From Limnoperna fortunei (lineage: Eukaryota; Mollusca; Bivalvia; Mytilida; Modiolidae), in assembly GCA_944474755.1 (NCBI GenBank), contig OX104112.1, positions 52,774,774-52,838,773 of the forward strand: a DNA stretch of 64,000 nucleotides, written 5' to 3'. Positions within the stretch are counted from its first letter, which is position 1, and each line of letters starts with the position of its first letter. Both the position numbers and the translations under genes were made by a program. The notes below the pieces were generated by a model, which saw nothing but the letters and a program-made list of their open reading frames with translations, was not told the origin of the DNA and did no database searches. This document shows positions 46,085-58,113 of the stretch, piece after piece.

Positions 46085-46385
46085 TATCACGTATCGGAGC
46101 AAAATTGTTGAAAAAAGAAAAATACTTTGTGCATTTATCTGTATGAGAATTATAAGTACCGTAAAAGTAGCCTAATTGAAACTAATATTTTCACCAACAC
46201 GCGTAGTCTCTCGTTTATAGCTATAGTAACGATTAACTCATCTACTAATTTAAAAAAAAGGTTGGTTTACATGTCTTATTCAAAATCAAAATATTGGTTG
46301 AAAATTATCTTGTTGACATAGGGTCGAAACGCATATGTAAGTGACGTGAGGGTGAGAATGATACTGTAGATTTGAAAATGTGTAA

Positions 46386-46634
46386 TATTCTATTTATATT
46401 TTATTTAGTGTCGCAATTTGAGATGTTTTTATTTTATTTTTTTTAATCATTTTTTAACATTCATCTTTTCGAGTCTTCGATACTTACATATGTAAAAAGA
46501 ACGACTATTCTATTTATATTTTATTTAGTGTCGCAATTGGGGGTAATTTGAGATGTTTTTATTTTATTTTTTTAATCATTTTTTAACATTCATCTTTAAA
46601 AGTCCTCGATACATACATATTTAAAAAGAACGAC
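46386..46634. repeat. Tandem duplication, about 121-bp unit
   Basis: TATTCTATTTATATTTTATT starts at 46386 and 46507; both units end AAAAAGAACGAC. The second carries an extra GGGGGTAAT. Confidence 0.9.
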
Positions 46635-47082
46635 ATTTGACAGGTTGCTGCCGATAAAGTTAGTTTTGAAAAAAAGAAAAAAAGGTAGTTCTGGTGGTGA
46701 CGTAATTCTTTTTTTTTACCAATCAGCACCTGAGAACAAGGACCACACGTTGATTATTGATTTTTTTCTTACACCGACATTTATTAGGAACAAGTATTAG
46801 CTTTCCTAAAAAGCTAGCCGTCTCTAAGCTTTATTTTTCGTGGCCAAAAATACGTACTGTTTTTTAATGTTATTATGTATTGTTATTATTAACATCACTT
46901 CATTATAAGTACACAATGTTTAGATAGCCAAATCAGGCAACCGCAAAATATAGGTCAGAGGCATATGAAGCATGCACTATGCTAAGCATCTCTAGATGCA
47001 TCATTCTACGCGGTAAGATAGTTGATGTGAACCTTGTCAGTAAGCAGGAAAAGATTAAAATTGTTCTCCTTTTCTCACTTGT
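46635..47082. other. No gene recognised
   Basis: AT-rich, nothing coding. Confidence 0.5.
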
Positions 47083-47333
47083 TTTTCCGTGTTTCTCCGT
47101 TTAAGTTTTATGATACACATTTTATGATAAACATACACAAATCAATGCGACTTTCCTTTTAAAACAGTTAAATTCCCATTATCTTGCATATTTTTTCTTT
47201 TTTTATCGTAACCGATTCGTGATCGCTCGATTTTCTCGAGTGGCAACGAACGGCGGTCAGCCTATTATTATTGCTACCGCAATGTTATGCGGGGTTTTCA
47301 TCCCTAACTTAGCTCTGCTTATTTGTTGAGTAT
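47083..47333 (+). mobile_element. Repeat family Q, copy 2, 3' truncated
   Basis: Matches the first 230 bases of copy 1 with a different 50-base middle (TCGTAACCGATTCG, CGAACGGCGGTCAG). It stops after GCTCTGCTTATTTGTTG, right where the LINE fragment begins. Confidence 0.75.
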
Positions 47334-49300
47334 TTTAAGTTTGGTTTGGACTACCACGAATGATATATGGGCGTGAGATAATGAAATGTAGGCAATATGA
47401 AATGGAACAACTAGAAAAGATGCAGAGGAAAATCTTGAGGCCTTCCAAACAAAACCTCAAATACTGCAGTTTACCTATTCGTTGGTGCAATTCCAATTCA
47501 GATATGTCGTGTATATAGATCTTAATATACTGTCACTCCTGAAGAATATAATCAGATGCCCATCATCAGCAGAGTATAATATCTTAATTAGACAACATTG
47601 CTTCAACAAAAATAGCAACGAACTTTTTACAGAAAGGGCTGAACTAGTTTTAGAGAAATATGGAATGGAGACAATACATGAACTAATGAAAAACCCTAGA
47701 TCAAAAAAGGCGTGGAAAAAAAAGAAGTAAGGAAGGCACAAGAATTATACTGGTCTCAACAATGTGAGGAAGATATAGCTAAGAAATCAATAGTTTAATA
47801 CCTCCAATTACAGAAAAACCCGATGTCACAACCGCATAATATTTGGGAAGGCGCAGAAAATGTACATAGAAAAATAAGAGCGGCAGAAGTCAAGATCTGT
47901 CGCGAACTGTATTCACGATATTACATGAACAATTGTAATTATTTTTTCTTGTGATTATTTTTTTAATTATGCCATATTATTATTGTTATATAATTTGTTT
48001 AGAACAAGGATGTTATGGTTTATTCTAGAAATTAGTACTATTGTTTATCTGGAAGCTTCTGGAATTTACATGTTACTATTATTAGATAAGAGAGATTTAG
48101 ATAATTATAGAAACTACTTGAAAAAGAACTTTCTACAATATTCTTTATAAAATAGTATATAAGACATGGTTGTAACATTTATAGGAGTTCAAGTTTAAGT
48201 TTAAGTACAAGTAATAGTTGTAAGATTAGACAGTGACAATAGCAGTTATTCAAAGGGTACTGTTGAAAGTGAAAGTAGCTGTACATATTGTAAATAGAAG
48301 TTTGCAGTTAATAAAAGTTAGACACCTGATTCCGTGTTAGTTTGGATTTCGCCACAAGATCAGCTTGTAACTCAAACATGCCTGTTTAACACAACAAGAA
48401 AAAAGTATGGAGATAGTTATATCAAAACTATATGCTGCCTATGCGGAGATGAGCCAGATGATCTACAACATTTTATTCTCAAGTGTCCAAAGCTGGAAAA
48501 CGTTCGGATAAGGCATCTCCGAAATATCAAAAGCTACCTAGATAACCTCAGAAACGATGTTTACCAAGAGTTTGTCACCCAAAACAACCTACTTCAACTC
48601 CTACTGGACTGCACAAACCAACAGATGCCGTATATCAGTAAGCTGAAAAGAGCTGGAGGAACTAACCAGGAACATGTGCCATAACCTACATATGGAAAGG
48701 ATGAGACAGTTAAAGAAAGGGGGGGGGCAGGATTCTATAAATATTTAAACTATGTATAATCCGATGCTTTTAGTGTTTTTATTAGAAAAAATGCAATAGT
48801 GATGATACCCTTCTTGTATATATATCTATGAATTTTATTTTGGCTCCACGCTTGACCAAGTGCATCTTATCGTTTTAACTCGAGCATCGTGTTTTAGCAG
48901 CTTTTATAGTTTTAGAAACCGCTATACATGCCCTTTTTGATATCAGAAAGTAAAATTTAAGATTAACAATATTTGAACATTTTACTGCATTTATGACTAG
49001 TGCCTGATATTTTACGTATAATGCTGCTTCTTGCCTTTTAGTGCTTTTAGTGCTTTTACGATAAAGTAGTAATTGTAGACTGAGTTTAATAACTCTGCAT
49101 TTAAATAACTTATATGTGGATGCCTAACTGTATTATAACCCATACACTGTACATAAATGTTCACCTGACTCCGTCAACTATTCGTATTCTCACTGTGACT
49201 ATATGAACCATACACATGCAATGATGTGCACCACATATATCTATCCAGAGGATAGAGTGCGCCGACTAACGGCTGTAGTTACCTGAACAAGACAAGACAG
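47334..49300 (+). pseudogene. LINE C-terminal remnant with 3' UTR, split by an insert
   Basis: The first piece reads LPRMIYGREIMKCRQYEMEQ, then after a shift VYIDLNILSLLKNIIRCP, QHCFNKNSNELFTERAELV and AWKKK. This is the region after the RT in CR1-type LINE ORF2. After an unrelated stretch (47940-48320) the terminal zinc-knuckle domain follows at 48334-48684: CCLCGDEPDDLQHFILKCP. The downstream sequence to about 49300 has the look of a LINE 3' UTR, ending CTGAACAAGACAAGACAG. At least two frameshifts and an insertion make it dead. The RT proper is absent. Confidence 0.8.
47940..48320 (+). mobile_element. Possible solo LTR or unknown insert within the LINE remnant
   Basis: It separates two parts of one LINE C-terminus. 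It contains a TATA-like AGTATATAAGAC (about 48157), a polyadenylation word AATAAA at 48310 and short purine-rich repeats (AAGTTTAAGTTTAAGTACAAG). These are LTR-like signs, but TG/CA ends and a target duplication are not resolved. Confidence 0.35.
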
Positions 49301-49319
49301 TTGGCCAATCGGCAGCTGT

Positions 49320-49533
49320 CTCCTGATTTAGCCTATTATGATTGCTACCGCCCCGTAATCATGCCGGGTTTTCATCCCTAACTTAGCTCTGCTTATTTGT
49401 TTTCCAATCGGCAACTATCTCCCGATTTAGCAGCCAATCAAGACACAGCATTGTTTATCTGTTATCCTTGAGATACGACTGGTTTCCGCTGTTTAGCTTT
49501 TGATTATTTATCCCGTCTCGCATGCGAGACGGG
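49320..49533 (+). mobile_element. Repeat family Q, copy 3, with perfect 22-bp palindrome
   Basis: Shares CCTATTATGATTGCTACCGC, GTTTTCATCCCTAACTTAGC and AGCAGCCAATCAAGACA with copy 1. It ends in a perfect palindrome whose half is CCCGTCTCGCA (49512-49533). Same orientation as the other copies. Confidence 0.8.
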
Positions 49534-49809
49534 AATTATAGAAATAGTTGCTTCATCTGTTGGCACAGTGCATAGAATGTCGCCGTAATGGCTAGATCGG
49601 CATCTTGCACGAAATGGTTAACTGTTAACTTAACAATTTTTCCATTACTTCAAAGAAGCATTGGAATGCTTATGCGTCTTTCTTTCGTCTAACATCTTAG
49701 CCAATAGGGTCTATGTAATAAAGATATATGCATCAATAATGCTCGCGATGATGCGTAATTTTTAACAAGCATAGTTAAGAAGAAGGAGCTCGATTTGTTT
49801 TAAACGAAA

Positions 49810-51739
49810 ATGTTGCTTGGCTTAATATTTCTAATCAACTTTCTTTTTTGTGTGTTTCTTCAGTGTTGTGAATCGAAGTCGATAAATAATAGTTCGACGG
49901 AAGAGCAGCTGTCTGTTGCGACACTGAAACATGAAGTTGATATCTTAAAAGAACGGATTAATAATCTTACAAACATTTACGAGAAAGGTAAATAAACATA
50001 ATACGTAGTTTAAATTTTGCAATTTTTCGTGTTCGGAAGGTTTTTTCTAAATATGCACACCTGTTGTTTCTGTGTTTATACATAGCACACAAATGTGTTG
50101 GATATGATTTGGTTACAGTCCCCATGTCAGAGAAGTCAGGACTTACCTTTTGTATTTATGTATCCCGGATTTCATTGGGGAGTGGGGGTGCAAAATGTTA
50201 ACAACCAGTACAGACTTTAAAATTGATCACTAGCTCGAGAAAAACATGTTAACATCAGGATCAAGGTTTTGTTTTTCCTGTCGAGATGGACCAATTTTGA
50301 GTTTTGATAAATGAGGTTAACCAGTTCCTCGACCGATTTGCCGAAAATATTAATGAAAATGTCAAGGCGACAGACTATTATTATCGCCGCCCAGGATATA
50401 TTTGTATTCACTTTCGATGCTAAGGATAGATGAAGAAGAAAATATTTTGAAGTATACTTAGTTACCATTACATGAACAGAAGTTTGCGAAAAGAATGTCA
50501 ATCATTCAAGCTGAGTGAAAATTTAAGACAAAATATGCAAATAGACTGCAAAAATGCCTGGGTGATATCAAATTTTCTTGCAATAATGAATTTTGGTATT
50601 CTCTTTAGCGGAAATTTATAATAACGGGAGATCGTTTTTGTCCTGGTACTTTGTCTTCCGTGATTGAGCTTTGGATGAGCGTAGCTTTGAAAACCGAAAA
50701 CCAGCATAAAAAGGCCATTTAGTGTATACAATTTCGATGAAAATTGTAAACAAGAATAAACGGTTATTTTATGTATACAATTCCGTCGTCTTTTGAAGAT
50801 GCAATAAATAAATGTTATGTCAATAATATAATTCATTGAACTACAATGAATAAACAATGATAAATCACAGACTCCGTGAATTATTTCTATTCTAATAAGA
50901 CAATTAGAGTACATTTATAATATTTTCGTACGTATAGAAAACATCATTTCCGCCATAAACTGGCTGTTCCGTCATTGTAACAAACAATATATTGTAACGG
51001 ATAATTATAGTGCGTGTCGCTATTTATAAGATTTATACGTCATATGCAATAGCTTTCCGGTGGGAGTTACAGTTTTGTAATTGGAACAGCCATTGAAAAC
51101 ACGCCCTTCTCACCGCGTGTTGCTCATAGATAAATCATTTTTTTACCACAGTTGTGGTCTCAAAGCCTTTAATGCACGTCATATTAGAATATTTTTTTAA
51201 CCATTTATTATTGTCTTTGTAAATGCTATATCATCTAACATAACACATTTTGGTAATAAATTATCATTTATGCACCTTAAAGGATTATGTCCCTTGTCAC
51301 GATCTTTCTTTTTGTTACAGATAAAGCAAATGAGAAGAAAGCTGTATTATTTTTTGTACGACTTTCTACATCAATAACGCTGACCCAATATTCTGTTGTT
51401 AAATTTGACGAAGCTGTTATCAATGAAGGAAACCACTTTAATACTGGAGATGGCGTATTTGTTGCACCAGTGTCTGGGATATACCAGTTCACATGGACGA
51501 CTATAACCAGTTCCAGCAATAAAGTTGAAACAGAACTAAGGGTTGATAACGTCGTCAAGGATAGGTCTTTCGTGCTTGCTAGCGGGGGATATATTCCTGC
51601 CACCAAGGTGGCTTTGTGTTCGGTAAAAAAAGGGGATCACGTGTGGATTCAAACGACTGGTAATTATGCTGCCAATTTTTTTTCCAGACCAAACCCGGGG
51701 GTTGGAAGTACGTTCACCGGTATGCTGATCCATTACTGA
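49810..51739 (+). CDS. C1q-domain secreted protein, two exons (intact)
   Basis: Exon 1 is 49810-49987 and exon 2 is 51321-51739 (intron 1333 bases; donor AAAG/GTAAAT, acceptor TTGTTACAG/AT). Joined, they give 198 residues. Residues 1-22 (MLLGLIFLINFLFCVFLQCC) are a signal peptide. Residues 28-59 form a coiled coil (EEQLSVATLKHEVDILKE) with NNSS and NLTN as possible glycosylation sites. The rest is a C1q domain: FFVRLSTS, VVKFDEAVINEGNHF, GDGVFVAPVSGIYQFTW, TKVALCSVKKGDHVWIQ, STFTGMLIHY. The protein is close to that of 29875-31317, and introns and 3' flanks also match, so they are recent paralogues. Expected role is extracellular recognition; ligand unknown. No TATA box is obvious upstream. 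Confidence 0.93.
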
Positions 51740-52939
51740 CACAAAACCTCTGAGCAAATTACACGTCTGTAGGGTACAGTGCACGGAAATGTTTTAACTG
51801 CATTTTAATATTAACGTATGTTTAATATTTACGTGTAAATTGTGATATTGATTTGTTTTTATAAAATATTATATTGCGGGAAATTTTAAGGTATCCGACC
51901 CATAATTGAAGTCACCGTTTAATTTTATTTTTCGATAAAAGAATACAGCTTTATTAAATGAATGTAATGCTAATTAATGATTCAAATAAAAATATAGTTT
52001 TGAAAAACAATGGACATCCGATACACCAAATATAATCACGTGGTTAATTATGGTCCGGATACCTTAAACGAGCTATAAATTTCTATCACGTCATGATGTG
52101 GAGAGTAAAATATAGTGTCCCAAAATGTATAGATAAACAGCGACCGACTTCCAATGGCTCCTAATGAACGAGTATTAGCCAGAAAATTTTACCTACATGA
52201 ATTACGACATCCCTATAACACGGAACAAAAATTAGTAGACTCAGTGTATTAATACATTACTTTTAAAACAAAATAATTTTTTTAGATGTTTTAGTGCAAG
52301 TCAGAGAAACCTGGTTCTTTTCTTGTTGCAATATGCGCAAAAATCACCTTTGACAACGTAATAATGTACGATTCTCGAAGAATATTGCAGTACGAGATCA
52401 ATTTTCAAACTTCGATTAGATTTTGTGGTTTCAAACGGGATAATTATATAGATCAAGGGGCGATTATTTTTTACTTCATAAATCAAAAAGCCGAGAAAAC
52501 TGATAGCCTTTCTACTTGCCATTTACGAGACAACGGTAAATAGCTTTGTTCAAACGGTTCTTAAGTTGCGTAAATAATTATATCCTATCTCGAACACAAA
52601 AGACCATGACAAATTTTTAAAAACCGACTTGATGGTTAGACATGAAATTTTAGAGGCATTACGTTTTCGACAAATGATGTAAATACCAATGATGTTTTGT
52701 AGTTGAAAAAGATAACCTGAGCGGTTTCCGAATAGAAACATTTTCAGCTTTTTTGTAATTAAGGTTCTCATTGCTTTGGTGCTAATGTTGATAATGACAC
52801 TAAAAATGTTATGTTTGCATCAAACAAGTTAACAAATTGATACCATATGCGTATGATATAACGTCACAATTGAAACGACGTTTGACTACTGACAATGGTT
52901 AGTGCAAATAATTAAATCTTCTAGCTACTCGTAATTTAG
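51740..52939. other. 3' flank of the second C1q gene, no further gene
   Basis: TTAACGTATGTTTAATATTTACGTG soon after the stop matches the flank of the first gene. AATAAAAATATAG near 51984 could serve polyadenylation. Minus-strand frames of 73 codons have no signature. Confidence 0.5.
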
Positions 52940-53215
52940 GAATATTATTATATAAGCGGTTCTGTTTTATATTTTTAATTTTGTTTTGTTTTTTCACTAC
53001 TAACCCAACAACAAGAGCCGGAATACAAGGGACAGTAAACACACACAAAAAAAAAAGAAAACGAGTAAAATCCATGGGTGCACTCGGGTGCTTCAGACGA
53101 GTAAGCAGTACCTGCCTCTAATTAAACACGATCGAGTTACTAATTGTGCCCAAGAAAAAGAACAAGCTTTTGTTTCAGTAGCTTAGCAGTCAACAACAGT
53201 GACAAGACAAGAGTT
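52940..53215. repeat. Downstream flank shared with the first C1q gene
   Basis: Homologous to 31900-32470 (ATTATTATATAAGCGGTTCTG, GGGTGCACTCGGGTGCTTC, AGTAAGCAGTACCTGCCTCT, GTCAACAACAGTGACAAGAC). Order is preserved with deletions. Confidence 0.7.
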
Positions 53216-54278
53216 TTATTTAATGTGTCTAAGCGAGAACACCACAGCGTCAAGGATATCTTTAATATACTGATATTCATGTGCAACTCAGCATTAACAA
53301 TAAAAATCCTGTCGAATATGTCTCCTCTGCATATTAATTTGTAATAGAATAAAATTTAAGAACAAATAATATTTATTTGTCTATGTATAGGTATTATAGA
53401 CCACTTGCTGTTTTTGTAAAGGTCCTACTGTAATTGTATCGAAAACATATAATCTTAAACTTTAAGGTTGTTGTCCAATCGTAAACATTAAGCGTGGACG
53501 GTGGCCAATTGGTTAAGGTTGTTAGTTATCTTTTATTATTTGCCTTTCATCACCGAGATAGCGACCTCAAGCCTTACTGCATGACAGGTGTGGTCTGAAT
53601 GTCATTGTTTTTTCCCATATGAGCAGTTTAGTTATTTTTAACTGATTGATAAATAAATATGCCTTAAACGATATCCCACAGGTACGGAAGCTTATTCGGT
53701 TCACTATGTAGAAAAATAGTTTTATTGCCTTTAAACGCAATGCTTTGCGATTAAACGCGATTAATCAATAAGTATTGCATTTATTCGCAAACTTTTGCGT
53801 TTAAACGCAATGAATATACCATTCAGTGAAACCGAAGACTTTCGGAAAGGACGGTGTTAATAGAAAACCAATACTGTCGTAGCGGCATTAGTTAAAAATT
53901 TGTTTCGATGCTCGATTTTTCTAAGTTAATCTTATCAACTAATGGATCACCATCCAAACAACAGTGAAGTTGCGAGTTCAGTCCATACTGGCAGTGTGTT
54001 CACTACACTAAAAAGAGGTTCCTTCCAAAAGTAGGGGTTGTTATTAGGTACTTCCTCTTTCTGGCTAGACTTTTTTATTTACAACTATGCCTAAATTTGT
54101 ACGGGAAGTCTTTTGTTGTTTTTTTAAATAAATATGTCGAAAAAAATCTTAAGACTTGTTCGTAAAATTTTTGAGATCAATACCATTAAATTGTTAAGTA
54201 TCTCTTGGATTGTTTTCAGGTTTTCAGTGATTGATTGGAAATAATCAAACCGAACTCAACTCGTACAATCACCAACCC
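53216..54278. other. No gene; imperfect inverted repeat near 53728-53820
   Basis: GCCTTTAAACGCAATGCTTTGCG and its near-inverse TTGCGTTTAAACGCAATG flank an AT-rich centre. A tRNA-like phrase GTGGCCAATTGGTTAAGG at 53499 may be an old SINE head. Confidence 0.45.
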
Positions 54279-54325
54279 GTTTGTAGCTCAGTCCATATAA
54301 AAAAGGAGCTACATTATTTTAGCTA
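54279..54325. repeat. Short hairpin repeat, shared with 63489-63530
   Basis: TTTGTAGCTCAGTCCATA, AAAAAAGGAGCTACATTATT and TTAGCTA recur at 63489 with small changes. At 63489 GTAGCTCC and GGAGCTAC form an 8-bp stem. Confidence 0.75.
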
Positions 54326-54764
54326 GTATTTACCGAATCTCGAAGACAACGTTGACATATAAAATTTATTATCTTGAATCAGAACACTGAGTAGACTTTG
54401 TCGTTATAGCAATGCTGATTGATGATAACTTCCGACATTGCTACTGTTTCTTTTTCAAGAAACTTATAAAGAACTCAATGTATATTACTGATAACTTTGT
54501 GTTTACCAACTACATTATACTTTATCATAATACTTTATCAATTTGATTGTTTTTTTTTTGTTTCTGTATTGTATCTCGCGTTTGTCTAAATCCGGTTATG
54601 TAATTTCCCCTTACCTTTTGTGAGTTTTGCCAGTTGAATGTGTCGTCATTTTTTCGAGATAAATTACTGGTATATGCTATCCTTACAAAGTTTTGTAGAA
54701 ATGTAAAAGTTGTCGCCATCAGACCGGTTGATTTAACTACAAATCAGCTTTTCCCTACATATTA

Positions 54765-55165
54765 CAGGGACCATACTTGGAGGGTTCCCAGTGCTCGACC
54801 CACAGGGTAGTCTAGCGCATCCCTTGGTGGCGGATAAGGGAGACCCTGTCAGTGGGAGGTTTTCAGGTCATAATACGGAAAGCCTGGCCGCGGACCGTAG
54901 TGGGTAACGCGTTTGGAGAGTGCCACGCTACTTGCATGATACAGAACCCTTTTGTGGATTTCGAAAAGAGTAGACTAATTGTAGCCTCTACAAAAGCTTA
55001 AAGTATCCGCCCCTACCTAATACTCCATACTTTTCCAGTGGCGGTCAAAATTGTGTTCCCCGTGTCCAACGCCACCCCTTTTTCCGTTGATTTATTGTTT
55101 AACTTGTTCTAGTCCTAAATAAAGCTGAAATACAGCTCGCTGGACGTAAATCAAACAAGACGTAG
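54765..55165. repeat. Dispersed repeat related to 32826-33430
   Basis: GTGGGTAACGCGTTTGGAGAG, CCTTTTGTGGATTTCGAAAA, TAATTGTAGCCTCTACAAAA and CCAGTGGCGGTCAAAAT match the tandem unit and SINE-like tail at 32.8-33.4 kb. The end (CTGAAATACAGCTCGCTGGA, CGTAAATCAAACAAG) is a SINE-type tail. Confidence 0.75.
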
Positions 55166-55865
55166 CGCACGTTGTTGGGGTCCCTAAACGTATCATCATT
55201 TTAGCTTTTTTGACGTTACGTCAAATTACTTATTTTACGTTTTATGCACATTTAAATGGGTTCTTTCTCTTGTCTACTTTACGTCTGTGTCTGCCTTAGT
55301 TTGTGTGTTGAATTTTGCGCGGCCACTTAACTTGCTCGAAGGGATATCATTGTGTTTTGTTACTGAAAGAATAAAATCTGAGAAAATATTTGTTTCATAT
55401 AAGACATAGTTAGAATACAATATTTTGTCGTAACTCTAAGAAAAACCTTTAAACAAATGTCACGCTCAGTGAAAAAATCTATCTAAAACCAAGCCCGTTT
55501 TAGAACTGTGTAAAAAAAATGTAGGAGTTCCCATGCCTAGAAAAATTGGAAAAATGGGAAAACATTTTTTGAACAATTTCATGAGATTAGGTTAACAACT
55601 TCAAAATGTCTGTGCAATCTTTCTGTGAAGTTTCAGAGACAGAGATCTTGGTTGAAAACTAGGAGTTAATTACACCATATTTTCCTCGCCTGCCCGACTT
55701 CACCATACTAAAACCCGGGTTTGCACTTCTTACAACCCAGAAAAAAATAAACTGTTCTATTTGCTTTTTTTTGTATTTAAAAAATGGTTTAAAATTGAAT
55801 ACCGTCTACTTTTAAATTAAAATCCAAAACAATTAGGTCATAATAAAATTAGTTAAGTAGCAAGT
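55166..55865. other. No gene recognised
   Basis: AT-rich sequence between a repeat and the 3' end of the minus-strand transposase-like gene. Confidence 0.5.
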
Positions 55866-58113
55866 TTAGTTTTGATTAAATGGCAAATTCCTCAAAATTC
55901 TCAAATGAACGTCCTCTGGAAAAAACACTTCACTATTTGACATTGAAACAAGGCGAATGTCCGCAAATGGCTGTGTCAACGCGCATTTATCATATTTACC
56001 GTCTTCACACATATCACAAGTGTAGCATGCAAGTTTTCGAACAGTTAATTGACCGGTCATCGTAGTTCGGATGTGTCTTATTTGTCGATTTTCCTTTACG
56101 GGTTCAAAATACCTATTTCTGGTGCGATCAATCGTAGTTAAAAGGCGAAAAAGTCGTCTTTTGCAAACAGCTAAATTACTTGGACGAATTAATTGCTTCA
56201 CTGCAAAGCTATACATATCTTGTGACATTGTATTACAGTACTACCGCGAATCACTGCTAAATCGGCTTGGTGTTTAACATATCCACCAGCTGCGTCTTGC
56301 GGGCCTTTTGCGTGACTTGGTTCATAATAGTCGCGGACAGCTTCGCGGTATCCGAAGTCTTGACAGCTAAAACTGAAATCACCCATGCAATGTCTACTTT
56401 TGTATTGAACAGCCATCTCTAAACTCATGCATTAGAACATTATAGTTTATTGACTTTAAATACTGATCGACGAGACAACGGACGGCGTGGGTAAAGTGAT
56501 GATCAGGTTTTTCATCGTCGCTAAATACAATAAACTGTTCGCATAAAACCTCGGGTTTGTTGGGGAAACTATCAATTTCGTCTTATTCCAAATTGGCGTG
56601 ACGGTATATCAAGGATACAAAACGGAAATTTCTGACTTCTGAAAATATGCCGAATGAATCGCTAGCTTGTCAATACATCTATAATCTTCGGAAAAATCGT
56701 GAATGATCAAGCAGTGATTACTTGGCAAGTTTTAGAGGAGTTTTTCTGCTGTTTATTTTGCGGAATTGGTGAGGAGGAATCGACTCCAACAAAAACTTTA
56801 AATACATAAAAACTTCGTTTGGTTTTGAAGTTTTCTTCACAAGCTGCAGCTTTTTTCGTGTTAAATCTTTAAATTTTACATTACGGTATTCGTATTTCTC
56901 CCAGTCTATATGAGGTGCGCTCTCAGAATCGTCTCTTCGGTCATAAGATTAAGCAGACGAGTACCACAATCGCTACAGTTCCGACTTAGACACGAGAGCC
57001 TATTACATTTTTCATTTGTATGTTTTGGACACAAAGTTTCGTCCATTAGATCAATAATAGTGTCATAAACAGCAAACTGTTCATGTTCATTGCTATCGTT
57101 TTTATTTTTCAAGATAGAACTCCGAAACTTCATAATGTTTTGAATACGATTCTGATTTCTATATGATATCTGCAGCAGCATGTTAATTTGTCTTGTTTTG
57201 ACGGGTCGAATAAAGTAAGGTTTACAATTTTCAAATTTTCGTTGGCTTATTTTTATACTAGTGTTTGAAGCGCAGAAGTCCTTATAAACTTCAGTTTGGG
57301 TTTTGACTAGTACATAGGCCATGTGTTTAGAATATAGTTTTGGTCCAATTCTTGCCAGCTTCATGTCGTTTTTTGTTACAGGACGGTCTTGAATTTTCCG
57401 GCGATATCCAAAAATTATATACAAGAGGTTTTGTTTCTTCAGAAATAGTGTCTGATCTCGTCTTTCGCTCGATATAAGTCCAAAACGACTTTTCTGTTTG
57501 AAGAATTTTTGATCTGAACTTTTTTCCACCCAAAAGAGCCTTGGACTTGACACCGAGCTTATGCGCTAATGATTTTATGCCCCGTGCCTTTTTTCACATT
57601 TTCTCCGTTAAGCGCTACGGTTAAAACATTCATGGTAATAACAATTATAAGGTCACTGATAGCTGCGTTTTATAAGCTTGTTGTCGTACTTAACCGTCTG
57701 ATTGTACGGACAGCCGGAGATTTTGGTTCTCTCTGCTTTTCCAGATAAGATAAAAGCACAGCCGCGGGTTTTCTGGGTGATTTTGGTAAAGCATTTTTTA
57801 GTTTCTTCATAGCCCCGGATTTTTCCATTCTGTTTTTAAAATTCAACATGTCCGTATTCGTTTATTCGTTTCGTAGAATTCTTTATTTCGATTGTTCCAA
57901 ATAATGAATTGATAATTTTACATCGGTATTTCTTTTGTTTTTTAGCGGCTCGTGTTTCTGCGTTAGGCAAAATATTTGCTTCATGTATACGCTTGGTCTT
58001 TCGGGTATCATTGTATTTTATCTTTTTATTTTGATAAGTATTCCTTTTTTGTAATCTTCGTCTTTCCTGAACTTGTTTTTTATATGTTGTAATCGCTCAG
58101 CGATTGCCACCAT
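55866..58113 (-). pseudogene. Transposase-like gene (GHGKG-motif family), multiply frameshifted
   Basis: Read on the minus strand, fragments of one protein follow in order. A basic N-terminus starts at 58113 (MVAIAERLQHIKNKFRK). Next is KSGAMKKLKNALPKSP with YLEKQREPKSPAVRTI (about 57840-57690). Then comes KISQRKFENCKPYFIRP (about 57262-57200) and a Cys/His-rich cluster ending SRNCSDCG (about 57040-56950). A block with IHDFSEDYRC and IHSAYFQKSEISV lies at about 56715-56620. DYYEPSHAKGPQDAAGG sits at about 56345-56280, and a C-terminal RKLACYTC block near 56000. From memory this order (acidic FAENY-like block, then a GHGKGxxDGxGG-like block) is that of a large family of uncharacterised, probably transposon-derived proteins in invertebrates and fish. 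Several frameshifts and stops separate the blocks. It may retain RNase H-like catalytic residues in part; function is not known. Confidence 0.65.

Noticed and set aside
50498..50914. Minus-strand 138-codon frame in the second C1q intron
   Set aside because: The residue composition follows AT-rich non-coding DNA, no motif is visible, and the first gene's intron has no counterpart.
51277..51606. Minus-strand 109-codon frame opposite the C1q exon
   Set aside because: Similar antisense frames appear opposite every C1q copy; the sense frame holds the conserved domain.
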